A stretch of 64,000 bases of DNA from Anaerolineae bacterium (GTDB taxonomy: Bacteria; Chloroflexota; Anaerolineae; Promineifilales; Promineifilaceae): assembly GCA_023954475.1 (NCBI GenBank), contig JAMLHW010000001.1, positions 124,001-188,000 on the forward strand, written 5' to 3'. Position numbers and translations under genes: made by a program. The notes beneath the pieces were generated by a model that was not told the origin of the DNA, did not search any database, and saw only the letters and a program-made list of their open reading frames with translations. Every line of letters begins with the position of its first letter. Position 1 is the first letter of the stretch. Below are positions 40,997-50,697 of the stretch, in pieces.

Positions 40997-43825
40997 ATGT
41001 CCAGTTGGGAAGCACCCGAAACCCTCCAAAATCAGTCGCTGACCACGCGCGAGCTGGAAGTTCTGACTTGTCTTGCCCAAAACATGAGCAATCGCCAGAT
41101 TGCTGAACATCTGATCATTGCCGAAAGCACAGTCAAGTGGTACGTGCGTCAGCTATTCAACAAGCTTGACGTCAACAAGCGTCGTGATGCCGTCACTCGC
41201 GCCAAGACGCTCGGTTTGCTGCAAACCGACGGGCAAGTGACCCCGTTCAGACATAATCTGCCCTATGCCATGACACCTTTTTGGGGTCGGGAAGCTGAAT
41301 TGAGCGCACTAGACCAACTCGTCGTTGCGCCAGATGTGCGCATCATTACCGTCGTCGCCCAGGGAGGAATGGGTAAGACACGGCTGGCAATGGAGGTCGC
41401 CCGTCGGCAGATAGAGCAACGAACGCCATTTCCCGACGGCGTATTCTTCGTTGCGCTAGCACCTCTTGAAGCGCCGGAAGATATTGCCGGCGCGATCGTT
41501 GCAGCGCTGGATATTCCCTTGCACGAAGCCGCGCACAAATTCGATAACGAAACGCAGCAGTTGATTGACTATCTTTCCGACAAACGCATGCTGTTGGTTC
41601 TGGACAACTTTGAGCACCTTCTCGATGGACGAACATTGCTGACGCAGATTGTTACCAGAGCAGGTAATGTGAAATTGCTCGTCACCTCGCGCCAACGCCT
41701 GTTGCTGAGCGGCGAGCAGCTTTTCTTTCTGCACGGTCTGGAAATGCCCGACACTACCGAAATATCGGTCACTAAATACGCCGCTGCGCAGTTGTTTGTA
41801 AGTGCTTCAAAGCGATTGCTGCCCGATTTCAAACTCCATGACGGCGATGCAGAACAGTTGCTGCGGATTTGCCGTCTTGTCGATGGCATGCCTCTGGGAA
41901 TTGAGTTGGCTGCGGCATGGGCTGGGATGATGTCGCTGGCGAATATCGCCGAAGAGATCGAACGGAATCTGCACATCCTGAATGCTGAGTATCACGACAT
42001 GCCCGAACGGCATCGCAGCATGCAGGCAACGCTTGAAATCTCGTGGAATCGGCTCAATGCTGAACAACAAGTCGGTTTTCAGAACCTGACCGTTTTCCGC
42101 GATGGCATGACGCGTGCAGCAGCGTCTGAAGTGGCTGGTGTCACCTTGCCGCTGCTCGTTACGCTGGTTCACAAATCGTGGCTTTCCTATGATCGGGAAC
42201 GAGATCGGTACACGGTGCATGAATTACAGCGTCAATTCGGTGCCGTGAAACTACAAGCTGAAATCGGCCGAGAAAAAATGGTGCGTCAGCAACACAGTAT
42301 CTATTTTTGTAACTATCTCAATAAACGCGAAAAGAATTGGTTTGGTGAAAATCAGAAAGAAGCCGCGTTTGATATTCGGCGAGAAATTGAGAACATTCGT
42401 CAGGCGTGGCGCTGGGCTGCGGCAGAAGGTGACAGTGACTTACTCGCACAGGGGTTGAACAGTCTCTGCTACTTCTACCAGCGAGAAAGCCGCAACACCG
42501 ACGGTCAGAATGCGTGTCAAATTGCGCGTGCTGTCTTGGAAAAAAACGAGAAGGATGGGCGCGAACCGTCCCCACAAGAGTTGGTTTTATTGTCACGCAT
42601 ATTGTCTTGGCAGTCCGGTTTCACAGACAATGTGAAACGCAAAGAAATGCTTCTTGCTCAAAGCCAGGCCACATTGGATCGTGTTTCTGCTAGCACGACT
42701 GATACCCGTCCTGAGCAGGCAGTGATCTATCGCGAACAAGCCCAGACGGCATACCTGAATGATTATGAAGAGGGTGTACGCCTGGCGCAGCATACCCTCA
42801 AGCTTTACAGAAATCTGGGTGATCGTTGGGGCGAGTCTGAAACGCTTAAATTGATCGGCAGTAGTTACAATTATCTGGGGCAATACGTGCAATCGGCCGA
42901 ATTTCTGCGTCAGGCGCTAAAGCTCAAACGACAATTGAACGATACAAACGGCAGTGCGAAAGTCTTACATAACCTGGCAAATGTCGTGAGACATCAAGGT
43001 GCGTTTGAAGAAGCTGAAGCCTTGCACCGTGAAAGCCTCGAACTATTTGGGAAATTGGATAATCGCCGACAACAACGGAGGTGTCTCGCTTCATATTCGT
43101 ACACACTGTTGTTTTCCGGCAAGTTTTCTGAGGCAATGGAAATTGCGAAACAGGGAATCGAATTGGATCGGCAGCTGGGTTTATACCCGGACCCCTGGAT
43201 GCTAAATCCTTTCTCGTTGATAGCAATACACCTTGGACACTATGATGAGGCCAAGCGTACGGCAAATGAATGTCTACAATTGTCGAGGTCTCGCGGCGAA
43301 CTGATGAATCACAGTTGGGCACTGTGGTACTTGGGTAGCGTTGCATTGGTAGAAGGCGATCTTATCGGTGCACGGCGTTTCCTATTGCAAAGTGTTGCTG
43401 TTCTGGCAGAATTGAAGCACGTCTATCACTCAATCCTCAAGGCGGTGCTGAGCTACATAACACGGGTACAAGGTGACATGCGCTTGTCGCGGCACTATCT
43501 AGCGGCTGCACTGCATGCTGCGATTGAGGCGGGATCGGTTTCGCCAGTCATGTACTGCCTTCCAGCAGCTGCTTTGCATGCTGTCGATATGGGCGATGTC
43601 GAACGGGCTATAGAACTCTACAGCATGGCGCAACGCTTCGGCCTTGTCGCAAATTCGCGCTGGTTTAGCGATGTTGCGTGTGATGAACTAAGTGGTCTAA
43701 TGGCATCGTTGCCCACAGAAACAATCAACGCACCACGAGCCCGCGGACGGGAACTGGAGTTATGGTCTACGGCCGAGCAATTACTGCTTGAAATGGGTGA
43801 TACTCAAGGCGCTTTGCAAGCTTGA
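40997..43825 (+). CDS. STAND-type regulator: N-terminal LuxR HTH, ATPase, TPR repeats
   Basis: 942 residues. An N-terminal LuxR-type helix-turn-helix (about 14-75: LTTRELEVLTCLAQNMSNRQ, ESTVKWYVRQLFNKL) precedes an NB-ARC/STAND ATPase (Walker A GGMGKTRLA about 123; Walker B MLLVLDNFEHLLDG; LLVTSR sensor) and about 400 residues of TPR-like helices. Classical LAL/MalT regulators put the LuxR domain at the C-terminus, so this is the reverse order. Such proteins oligomerise on ligand and ATP binding to activate transcription. The start at 40997 is favoured over 40988 because of the promoter position. Confidence 0.87.
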   Translation: MSSWEAPETLQNQSLTTRELEVLTCLAQNMSNRQIAEHLIIAESTVKWYVRQLFNKLDVNKRRDAVTRAKTLGLLQTDGQVTPFRHNLPYAMTPFWGREAELSALDQLVVAPDVRIITVVAQGGMGKTRLAMEVARRQIEQRTPFPDGVFFVALAPLEAPEDIAGAIVAALDIPLHEAAHKFDNETQQLIDYLSDKRMLLVLDNFEHLLDGRTLLTQIVTRAGNVKLLVTSRQRLLLSGEQLFFLHGLEMPDTTEISVTKYAAAQLFVSASKRLLPDFKLHDGDAEQLLRICRLVDGMPLGIELAAAWAGMMSLANIAEEIERNLHILNAEYHDMPERHRSMQATLEISWNRLNAEQQVGFQNLTVFRDGMTRAAASEVAGVTLPLLVTLVHKSWLSYDRERDRYTVHELQRQFGAVKLQAEIGREKMVRQQHSIYFCNYLNKREKNWFGENQKEAAFDIRREIENIRQAWRWAAAEGDSDLLAQGLNSLCYFYQRESRNTDGQNACQIARAVLEKNEKDGREPSPQELVLLSRILSWQSGFTDNVKRKEMLLAQSQATLDRVSASTTDTRPEQAVIYREQAQTAYLNDYEEGVRLAQHTLKLYRNLGDRWGESETLKLIGSSYNYLGQYVQSAEFLRQALKLKRQLNDTNGSAKVLHNLANVVRHQGAFEEAEALHRESLELFGKLDNRRQQRRCLASYSYTLLFSGKFSEAMEIAKQGIELDRQLGLYPDPWMLNPFSLIAIHLGHYDEAKRTANECLQLSRSRGELMNHSWALWYLGSVALVEGDLIGARRFLLQSVAVLAELKHVYHSILKAVLSYITRVQGDMRLSRHYLAAALHAAIEAGSVSPVMYCLPAAALHAVDMGDVERAIELYSMAQRFGLVANSRWFSDVACDELSGLMASLPTETINAPRARGRELELWSTAEQLLLEMGDTQGALQA

Positions 43826-43895
43826 TCGGGACAACTGCGTGCTTGCCACGCTGTGTCGCACAAGACTGACTGCGCAATTGCCGCGTTTAGTGAGT

Positions 43896-44133
43896 TCAAA
43901 TACCCTCGACGTACTGCAGGCCACAGCCTCGAAACCTGCTGCTACGACCGGTCGCCAGCCAGTTGGCCGACCTTCTGTTTACTCGTTTCATTTATAGCCA
44001 CGCCGCGTCTGCGGGCAGCCTGCAAAATCGGATTGATCTCTTTACGCGGCAACCCTTTTTGCACCCACAAGCGGTAGACTTCTCGGCGATCACTGCGTAA
44101 TGCTTCAAGGTCGGCATTCCTTCTAAATAGAAC
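43896..44133 (-). pseudogene. rlmB N-terminal fragment (23S rRNA 2'-O-methyltransferase), decayed
   Basis: On the minus strand a reading frame gives NADLEALRSDRREVYRLWVQ, KGLPRKEINPILQAARRRGV and AINETSKQKVGQLAGD before a stop at 43942, then, after a frame change, CGLQYVEGI. This is the substrate-binding N-terminal domain of RlmB/TrmH-type methyltransferases, lacking a valid start and the whole SPOUT catalytic domain. It is a remnant between the regulator and the formate dehydrogenase locus. The longer overlapping ORF in another frame is not the real one. Confidence 0.65.
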
Positions 44134-44237
44134 TTCCGTGCATCAACTATGCCTCGATCTCGATGAATGTGTTTGAGAAGCACCCTGTAGGTCGCTATAA
44201 TGTCATTAATACTATCCATCCCATTTTGGAGGCCGTT

Positions 44238-45968
44238 ATGGACCGCACACCTGTAAGCCTCGATCTGCTGCAACCATACCTCGACCGTGTCGCTCATCGT
44301 GGGCGGACGATGCTCCTGCCCACGTTACACTACGCTCAATCGCTGTACGGTTGGCTGCCGCCCGAGGTTCAGGAAGCGACGAGCCGCGCTTTGCGCGTGC
44401 CGCTGGCCGATATTCACGGCGTCATCGAGTTTTACACCATGTTTTACAGCAAGCCGACGGCCAAACGGGTGATTCGCGTCTGCGAAGACCCGGTGTGTAC
44501 GCTGGCAGGCAACCAGACGGTAATGGCGTCACTTGAGAATCGACTCGGCTTGCAGCACGGCGAGACGAGCGGCGACGGCCACATCACGTACGAGCATGTG
44601 CCGTGTTTGGGGATGTGTGAGTTTGCGCCGGTGGCGCTGGACGGTGAAAAACCGGTCGGTGGGTTAACTCCTGACGGTGTCGTAACGTTGCTGGCAGGCA
44701 ATTCGGCCGAACCAACTGTCCGCGCGTACGGTGATCCGGCGCTCAAATTAACACGTGTCGGCAAAGTCGATCCCGGCAGCCTGGCAGATTACCTGCGGCA
44801 CGGTGGGTTTGAGGCATTGGCCGATGCAGTTACTTTTTCGCCGGACAGCCTGATTGCCATCATTGACGATGCCGGGATTTTGGGCAGGGGCGGGGCGATG
44901 TTCCCACTCGGCCGAAAATGGCTCTTCACACGCGGCGCACCCGGCACACCCGAGCAAAAACACATCGTCGTCAACGCCGACGAGAGCGAGCCGGGCACCT
45001 TCAAAGATCGCGTCATCATGGAAAACGACCCGTTCGCTGTCATTGAGTCGATGCTCATTGCCGGCTATGCGGTCGGCGCGGCCAACGGCTGGATTTTTGT
45101 GCGCGGCGAATACCCGCGTAGCGCCGAACGGCTGCAAGTGGCCGTCGCTGCGGCGCGTGAAGCCGGTTATCTCGGTGAAGATATTCTCGGTATAGATGGG
45201 TTTAACTTCGATGTTGAAATACGCATTGGCGCAGGCGCGTATATTTGCGGCGAAGAAACGGCATTGTTCGAGGCGATTGAAGGCAAACGCGGCTTTCCCC
45301 GGATCAAGCCACCGTATCCACCAACCCACGGCCTGTTTGGGCAGCCGACAGTAGTCAACAATGTCGAAACACTGGTGGCGATGCTGGCGGCGTACAAAGT
45401 CGGTAAAGACGGCTGGCTGCGGCTGGGCACGGAACAATCGCCGGGCACAAAATTGTTTTGCCTGAGTGGACACGTGGCCAAACCCGGCGTTTATGAGGTG
45501 CCGTTTGGCCTGACGATTCGCGAGCTGATCGACAAGGCGGGTGGCGTGCCGGGCAATCGGCCGATTCAAGCCGTGCTCATGGGCGGCGCTGCAGGAAAAT
45601 TCATTGGCCCGGACAAACTCGATGTACGGCTGACTTACGAAGATACACGCGCCCACGACGTGCCGCTTGGTTCGGGCGTGATTATGATTTTTGACGATTC
45701 GGCCGATTTGCGCCACACGTTGTACGAACTCAGCCGCTTCTTTGCCCACGAAAGCTGCGGCAAATGTTTCCCCTGCCAATTGGGTACGCAGCGTCAGATG
45801 GAAATTCTGGATCGGATTGCGCACAGTGGCGGCGTACAATCGGCCGATGCCATCGCCTTGCAGGACATTGGCTTCACGATGACAACAACGTCACTCTGTG
45901 GTCTGGGGCAAACGGCGGCGTCTGCCGTACTCAGCGCCCTCGAACTGTGGCCGGAACTCGCCCAATGA
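44238..45968 (+). CDS. NAD-dependent formate dehydrogenase beta subunit (NuoE-NuoF fusion)
   Basis: 576 residues from ATG at 44238, with GGAGG upstream. The N-terminal 150 residues are a thioredoxin-like [2Fe-2S] domain (NuoE type) with Cys82-x4-Cys87 and Cys123-x3-Cys127. The remainder is NuoF-like: the FMN/NAD site GRGGAMFPLGRKW, ADESEPGTFKDR, the SLBB domain, and a [4Fe-4S] site SCGKCFPC (507, 510, 513) with the fourth Cys near 554. It passes electrons from formate oxidation to NAD+. It is intact, although the fdhD and catalytic genes behind it are broken. Confidence 0.9.
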   Translation: MDRTPVSLDLLQPYLDRVAHRGRTMLLPTLHYAQSLYGWLPPEVQEATSRALRVPLADIHGVIEFYTMFYSKPTAKRVIRVCEDPVCTLAGNQTVMASLENRLGLQHGETSGDGHITYEHVPCLGMCEFAPVALDGEKPVGGLTPDGVVTLLAGNSAEPTVRAYGDPALKLTRVGKVDPGSLADYLRHGGFEALADAVTFSPDSLIAIIDDAGILGRGGAMFPLGRKWLFTRGAPGTPEQKHIVVNADESEPGTFKDRVIMENDPFAVIESMLIAGYAVGAANGWIFVRGEYPRSAERLQVAVAAAREAGYLGEDILGIDGFNFDVEIRIGAGAYICGEETALFEAIEGKRGFPRIKPPYPPTHGLFGQPTVVNNVETLVAMLAAYKVGKDGWLRLGTEQSPGTKLFCLSGHVAKPGVYEVPFGLTIRELIDKAGGVPGNRPIQAVLMGGAAGKFIGPDKLDVRLTYEDTRAHDVPLGSGVIMIFDDSADLRHTLYELSRFFAHESCGKCFPCQLGTQRQMEILDRIAHSGGVQSADAIALQDIGFTMTTTSLCGLGQTAASAVLSALELWPELAQ

Positions 45969-46748
45969 ACGCCGCAAACAATCCGGAACACGCCCCGTTT
46001 CGTATCTGACAGTCGGTGTCGGCGAGCCGCGCCCTGTTGACGGCGCAGTTGTTGAAGAAGCGCTGGTCTGCATCTCGGTCAATGGCTTTGAGCTGGCGAA
46101 TTTCATGTGTACGCCGGCCGATTTGGACAAGCTGGCGCTCGGTTTTCTGTACAATGAGGGTATGATCGGCCGACTTGCTGACGTGCGCCATGCCGCGCGG
46201 CAAAGACTAAAACCTGCGTTGAAATCTGGCTCAACCACGATTTTGAGCCGCCGGAACGATTGATTGTGACAGCCGGTTGCGGCGGCGGGGTGACGTTTGA
46301 CGATTTTTCGGGCAAACATGAGCCGTTATCGGCCGAAACTGTGCGCGCAACGCCCGTGCAGTTGGCCGAATTGATGCGCCAGATGCATCAGGGTGCGACG
46401 CTCTATCAGCAGGCGCGTGGCATTCACACGGCTGTATTGGCCGACGCGACCGCCGTTTTGTTGCAAGTTGAGGATATCGGCCGACACAACTGTCTCGACA
46501 AGCTGCGCGGCGCGGCGCTGCAATCGGGGCTGGAAACGGGCGGCAAAATCCTGCTCAGTAGTGGGCGCATCAGCAGTGAAATGATCAACAAAGCGCGCCG
46601 ACTAGAAACACCGATCGTTTGTTCGCGTACGTCGCCGACGAGCCTGTCTGTGGCGCTTGCCGAAGCGTGGAACATTACACTCGTCGCCTATTTGCGCCAG
46701 GATCGCATGCGCGTATATACGCATTCTGAACGGATTAAGTTCACCTAA
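45965..46748 (+). pseudogene. fdhD: fdhD, formate dehydrogenase sulfurtransferase accessory gene, frameshifted
   Basis: Starts with ATG overlapping the previous stop by 4 bp, but frame 1 ends after 14 codons (APFRI stop). Homology resumes one frame over (YLTVGVGEPRPVDG, EEALVCISVNGFELANFMCT, DKLALGFLYNEGMI). A second shift near 46205 leads to KTCVEIWLNHDFEPPERLIV, TAGCGGGVTFDDF and EDIGRHNCLDKLRG. FdhD transfers sulfur from IscS to the molybdenum cofactor of formate dehydrogenase. Two indels make it inactive unless they are assembly errors. Confidence 0.85.
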
Positions 46749-46753
46749 AACTA

Positions 46754-47009
46754 TGCCCACAATCTCGCGTTTTTACGGTATTGTCATTTACATGAACTAT
46801 AACGATCATACGCACCGCATTTTCATGCGCGTTACGGAGATCAAGAAGTAACAATCGAGATTTAAACTGATCTGGTAACTGGAACAATGTCGCGTCGCGC
46901 GTTGCGCATGCTTTTTGAATGGCTCGATGAACATCGTGATGAGTTGCTTGAGAATTGGGACAGAGCTGTACAACATGAGCCGCTCCTGCCCATTTCTCCA
47001 CTTTCGTAG
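46754..47009 (+). pseudogene. DUF4160 protein, frameshifted
   Basis: The N-terminal half MPTISRFYGIVIYMNYNDH is intact, then the frame shifts: the expected continuation PHFHARYGDQEVTIEI appears in another frame and hits a stop. The C-terminal half MSRRALRMLFEWLDEHRDEL, LENWDRAVQHEPLL is again open. DUF4160 genes are commonly paired with DUF2442, as here. The pair is thought to behave like a small toxin-antitoxin-type module, but this is not established. Inserted inside the formate dehydrogenase operon. Confidence 0.8.
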
Positions 47010-47018
47010 GAGATAATC

Positions 47019-47279
47019 ATGTTCTTGCATATCAATGAAGTGCAGCTTCTTGGCGATTTTCGCCTACGTCTCACGTTTAATGATGGCGTCGTTAAGGATG
47101 TTGATTTGAGTGAGGAATTATTTGGTTCGGTGTTTGAACCTTTGCAGGAAGCGGCTTATTTCCGTCAAGTCACAATAAATCCAGAGACGAAAACGATAGA
47201 ATGGCCAAATGGGGCTGATTTTGCACCAGAATTTTTGTACGAATTGGGTCGTGAACCCATCATCCAGGAAAAGCTATGA
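47019..47279 (+). CDS. DUF2442 protein
   Basis: 86 residues, with a GTAGGAG ribosome-binding region. [50 protein letters not shown] and DFAPEFLYE are the standard DUF2442 pattern. It partners with the broken DUF4160 gene just upstream, and its stop overlaps the start of the ferredoxin subunit gene (ATGA). Function unknown. Confidence 0.88.
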   Translation: MFLHINEVQLLGDFRLRLTFNDGVVKDVDLSEELFGSVFEPLQEAAYFRQVTINPETKTIEWPNGADFAPEFLYELGREPIIQEKL

Positions 47280-48001
47280 GTGATACCGTTACACTGACAA
47301 TTGATGGGCAGGAAATCACGGTTTCGGCCGAAGCGACGATCCTCGAAGCCGCTGCCCAACTCGGAATCGATATCCCGGTCATTTGTTACCATCCCCATCT
47401 GACGGCCAATGGGCTGTGTCGTGTTTGCTCAGTAGATGCCGGCGGTCGCTTGCAAGCTGCGGCATGTGTTACGCAATGTCGCCAGGGGATGCAGGTCGAG
47501 ACAAATAGCGACGCTGTCCGGCGTGGACGGCGCACGATCTTAGAACTGCTCGCTTCAACAGTTGATTTGGAGGAAGCGCCGGAGATTTTGGCGTTGGTTG
47601 CGGCATATTCGGCCGAAATTAATCGCTTCAGCGGCGCAAAACGCGAATCCCCCGTCTACGACGACAACCCGTTCTACCTGCGCGACTACAATCAATGCGT
47701 CAACTGCTGGCGCTGCGTGCAAGTCTGTGCTGAAGACGCCCAATACGCCTTTGCGCTCAATTTCGACGGTCGCGGCTTCCACACCACCATCGGCACCTAT
47801 CAAAACAACGGCATGATGGACACCACCTGTGTGTTTTGCGGTCAATGCGTCGGTGTCTGCCCCACCGGCGCACTCAAACCGAAGCGTCAGGCTATGCTCG
47901 AAGAGGGTGTCAGCCCCGACGAAGTTGCATCGAACCAGAACAAGGGAAAGCGAAAAGGGGAAAAGCGCTCGTGGCGAAAGTTCAGCGATTCGAAGATTTG
48001 A
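47276..48001 (+). CDS. Formate dehydrogenase iron-sulfur subunit (2Fe-2S + 4Fe-4S, FdhA N-terminal part)
   Basis: 241 residues. An N-terminal [2Fe-2S] ferredoxin domain ([15 protein letters not shown]...C) is followed by a NuoG-like region and two [4Fe-4S] motifs ([11 protein letters not shown] and [16 protein letters not shown]). This is the electron-transfer head normally fused to, or encoded just before, the molybdopterin subunit of NAD-dependent formate dehydrogenases. The last 25 residues are Lys/Arg-rich and run into the next gene (31-bp overlap), as if the natural C-terminus had been altered by an insertion. Confidence 0.88.
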   Translation: MSDTVTLTIDGQEITVSAEATILEAAAQLGIDIPVICYHPHLTANGLCRVCSVDAGGRLQAAACVTQCRQGMQVETNSDAVRRGRRTILELLASTVDLEEAPEILALVAAYSAEINRFSGAKRESPVYDDNPFYLRDYNQCVNCWRCVQVCAEDAQYAFALNFDGRGFHTTIGTYQNNGMMDTTCVFCGQCVGVCPTGALKPKRQAMLEEGVSPDEVASNQNKGKRKGEKRSWRKFSDSKI

Positions 48002-48339
48002 TTGCGTGGCAGAAGGCGCGTGAATTGACAAAAGTGATTTACTGTGTTTCTGAGCAGAGAAGATTCGCAAAGGATTTTGGCTTGAAAGGTCAAATGCAGC
48101 GAGCAGCCGTTTCAATCATGTCAAATATCGCCGAAGGACAGGAGCGTGGCAGTTCGGCCGAATTCCATCGTTTCTTGCTCATAGCCAAAGGGTCTTGTTC
48201 CGAACTGCGTTCACAACTCTACATTGCATCTGATATAGGCTACATCTCTCCCGACCAGTTACAACAACTTATGGATTTAACTCAAGAAACTGGAAAAATA
48301 CTCAGCGGCCTCATTGCCGCAATCGCAAAGAGAAGATGA
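47971..48339 (+). CDS. Four-helix bundle protein (23S rRNA IVS-encoded S23 family)
   Basis: 122 residues from GTG at 47971, preceded by [65 protein letters not shown] and [20 protein letters not shown] are the complete S23 signature. Such ORFs were first seen in intervening sequences of 23S rRNA and also occur scattered in chromosomes. Here the gene sits between the two halves of formate dehydrogenase alpha and is flanked by G/A-rich DNA on the left and C/T-rich DNA on the right. Confidence 0.9.
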   Translation: MAKVQRFEDLIAWQKARELTKVIYCVSEQRRFAKDFGLKGQMQRAAVSIMSNIAEGQERGSSAEFHRFLLIAKGSCSELRSQLYIASDIGYISPDQLQQLMDLTQETGKILSGLIAAIAKRR

Positions 48340-48385
48340 TCTTTTCCCTTATCCCATATCCCTTTTCCCTAAACGGAGAAACGCC

Positions 48386-50488
48386 ATGATCACACCCGAC
48401 AAAACCGTGCGCACGACCTGTCCCTACTGCGGCGTCGGTTGCCAACTCGATTTGAATGTCAAAGACGGCTACATCTACCGTGTGTTGTTGATCTTCTGCC
48501 AACACGACATCGCTCCCGTTGAAGAACACTTCCAGACAACTACGTCAAACATCACGCGGGTCAAGACGTTGATCCGCATGAATCGCGACGGAGTCAATCG
48601 ACCGAACGGCGCAAGCGACGTGGACAGCGCTCGGTCTGGTATGAATCAACTGTGAGCATCGTAAAAGCACACGGTGGCGACTTCATATGCTAAATGCCGC
48701 TCAACGACCAACGAACACTTATGTCTTCAAGTTCATTCGCGCCTGCTCGGAACAAACAATATCGATCATTGCGCCCACCTGTCACGCGGTTCGGCAGGAC
48801 TCTGACTTCGCCATCGGCTCAGCGCCATGTCCAACTCCATTGCCGAGATGGGAAACGCAAACGTTCATCGTCACCGGCTCCAACACCACAGAGACCCACC
48901 CGGTGATCAGTAACTTTCTCAAAAAAGGCAGTGCGGCAAAACGGTGCCAGGCTCATCGTCGTCGATCCGCGTCAGATCGAGCATGATGACTTTGCCGCTC
49001 TGGCACATATCGACAGTGTAACCGTTTTCAGGCGATGGCGCATATGTCGTCAGGAAGGTTTGCAAAAATCGATTTCATCAACAGCAACTGAAGCTTTCAG
49101 CGGAATGCGGTGTTGGTGACTTCACGCCGGAATGGGCGGAAGAAATCAGCGGTGTACCGGCAGACAGTATTCGTGAGGCCGCCCGCATCTACGCCAAAGC
49201 GAACCGCGCCGCAATCTATTGGGGTATGGGCATCAGCCAAAGTACGCACGGCACCGACAACACACTGTCATTGGTCAATCTGGCACTGCTTTGCGGTCAC
49301 GTCGGCCAGCCGGGTACGGGTCTTAACCCGTTACGTGGCCAAAACAACGTTCAAGGCTGTTCCGACAGCGGTGGTTTGCCCAACGTCTACACAGCATACC
49401 AGGCCGTGAACGATCCGGCGGTGCAGACAAAATTCCAGGAATACTGGGGCAATGCACTCAGCCCAACACCCGGTTTGACAGCAACGGAAATGGTCAACGG
49501 TGCAGTAGAAAAAGCGATTCGCGGCATGTTTGTCGTCGGCGAAAACCCGATGATCAGCGAACCGAATCAAAACCATACGCGTCACGCGCTGGAACAACTC
49601 GATTTTCTCGTCTGCCAGGACATCTTCATCAACGAGACGGGTACAATGGCGGACGTAATCCTGCCTGCGACCAGCTTCGCTGAAAAAGACGGCACATTCA
49701 CCAACACCGACCGACGCGTGCAGCGCTGCCGCCAGGCCGTTGCGCCGGTCGGCCAGTCGCGCCCGGACTGGGAGATCATCAGTGATTTGGCGCGGCGTGT
49801 TGAACAGCGATTAGGGGTTAAGCTATCGGCAGGATTTGATTACAGCCATCCATCCGAAATCTGGGAAGAAATGCGCCGGCTCACACCGGCTTTCTGGGGC
49901 ATCGACTACGACCGCATCGAACGTGAGGGCGGCGTCCATTGGCCGTGCCCCAGCTTTGACCATCCCGGCACGCCTTACTTGTTTGAGGATGAATTCCCAC
50001 GCGGGCGCGGCAAGTTCTGGGAGATCGAATACGGAACCGAATCAGAACAGCCGGATGCAGGGTATCCGTTTAATCTGACGACAGGGCGCGTCTTGTACCA
50101 CTGGCACGGCAGTACGATGTCTGGCAATTCCCGGCTCGAAGATGTGTTCCCAGAGGCTGTATGCGAGATGCATCCGAATGACGCAGCCCGGTTGGGTATT
50201 GCGACGAGTGATTGGGTGCGGGTGAGTTCACGGCGGGGCGCTATCAAGCTGCGTGTCCTTGTCACAGAGCGTTCGCCACGCAATACGATTTTCATTCCAT
50301 TCCACTTTGCGGAGGCAGCAGCCAATCTGCTGACGCTGGATCGCGTAGACAACCGCGCCAAGATTCCAGATTACAAGAACACAGCAGTCAAAATCGAAAA
50401 GGCATCAGCGCCGGAAGGATGGGGCGAAGATTATGAGAAACCGCTGACGGATCGTGGGGCGATTAAGGATCCTGTACAAGTCCATTGA
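48386..50488 (+). pseudogene. Formate dehydrogenase molybdopterin subunit (fdhF/fdhA C-terminal part), frameshifted
   Basis: ATG with GGAGA upstream opens TTCPYCGVGCQLDLNVKDGY (the first [4Fe-4S] motif), then homology scatters over all three frames until about 49100: VKHHAG, VKAHGGD, NTYVF, FIRAC, IVTGSNTTETHPVISNF, LIVVDPRQIEHDDFA. From about 49110 one frame is open to the end: VGDFTPEWAEEI, GMGISQSTHGTDN, NPLRGQNNVQGCSDSG, ETGTMADVILPATSFAEKDG. The catalytic region retains a TGT-CAC (Cys-His), so the ancestor was a Cys enzyme. Several indels in the first 750 bp make it non-functional, unless they reflect assembly errors. Confidence 0.85.
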
Positions 50489-50697
50489 TTTAGATTTCGT
50501 TGCGGGCGGGAGTTTGGGGGCAAGTGGTGCGGTGCAATGAGAATGTGGTAGATTCGGCCGAATGATCCTACTATTGTGCCATCGTACTGTAGATTGATTT
50601 CGTATTGATTGTTCTGGAAGTAGAAAAGTGTGTAACCTGTGCGCTTTGTGTGTTACAGGTTCTTAACGGCTTGCAAACGGGGTAAACCCGACAAGAA

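Noticed and set aside
43992-44297. A 101-codon minus-strand ORF upstream of the fdh locus
   Set aside because: The biologically meaningful frame here is a neighbouring one that encodes an RlmB fragment; the longer frame has no family features and crosses the real fdh start.
45965-49200. Interpreting every frameshift here as sequencing error
   Set aside because: Errors remain possible, but damage is confined to this locus, includes many indels in one gene plus an in-frame stop in DUF4160, and neighbouring genes are clean, so decay is the better reading.
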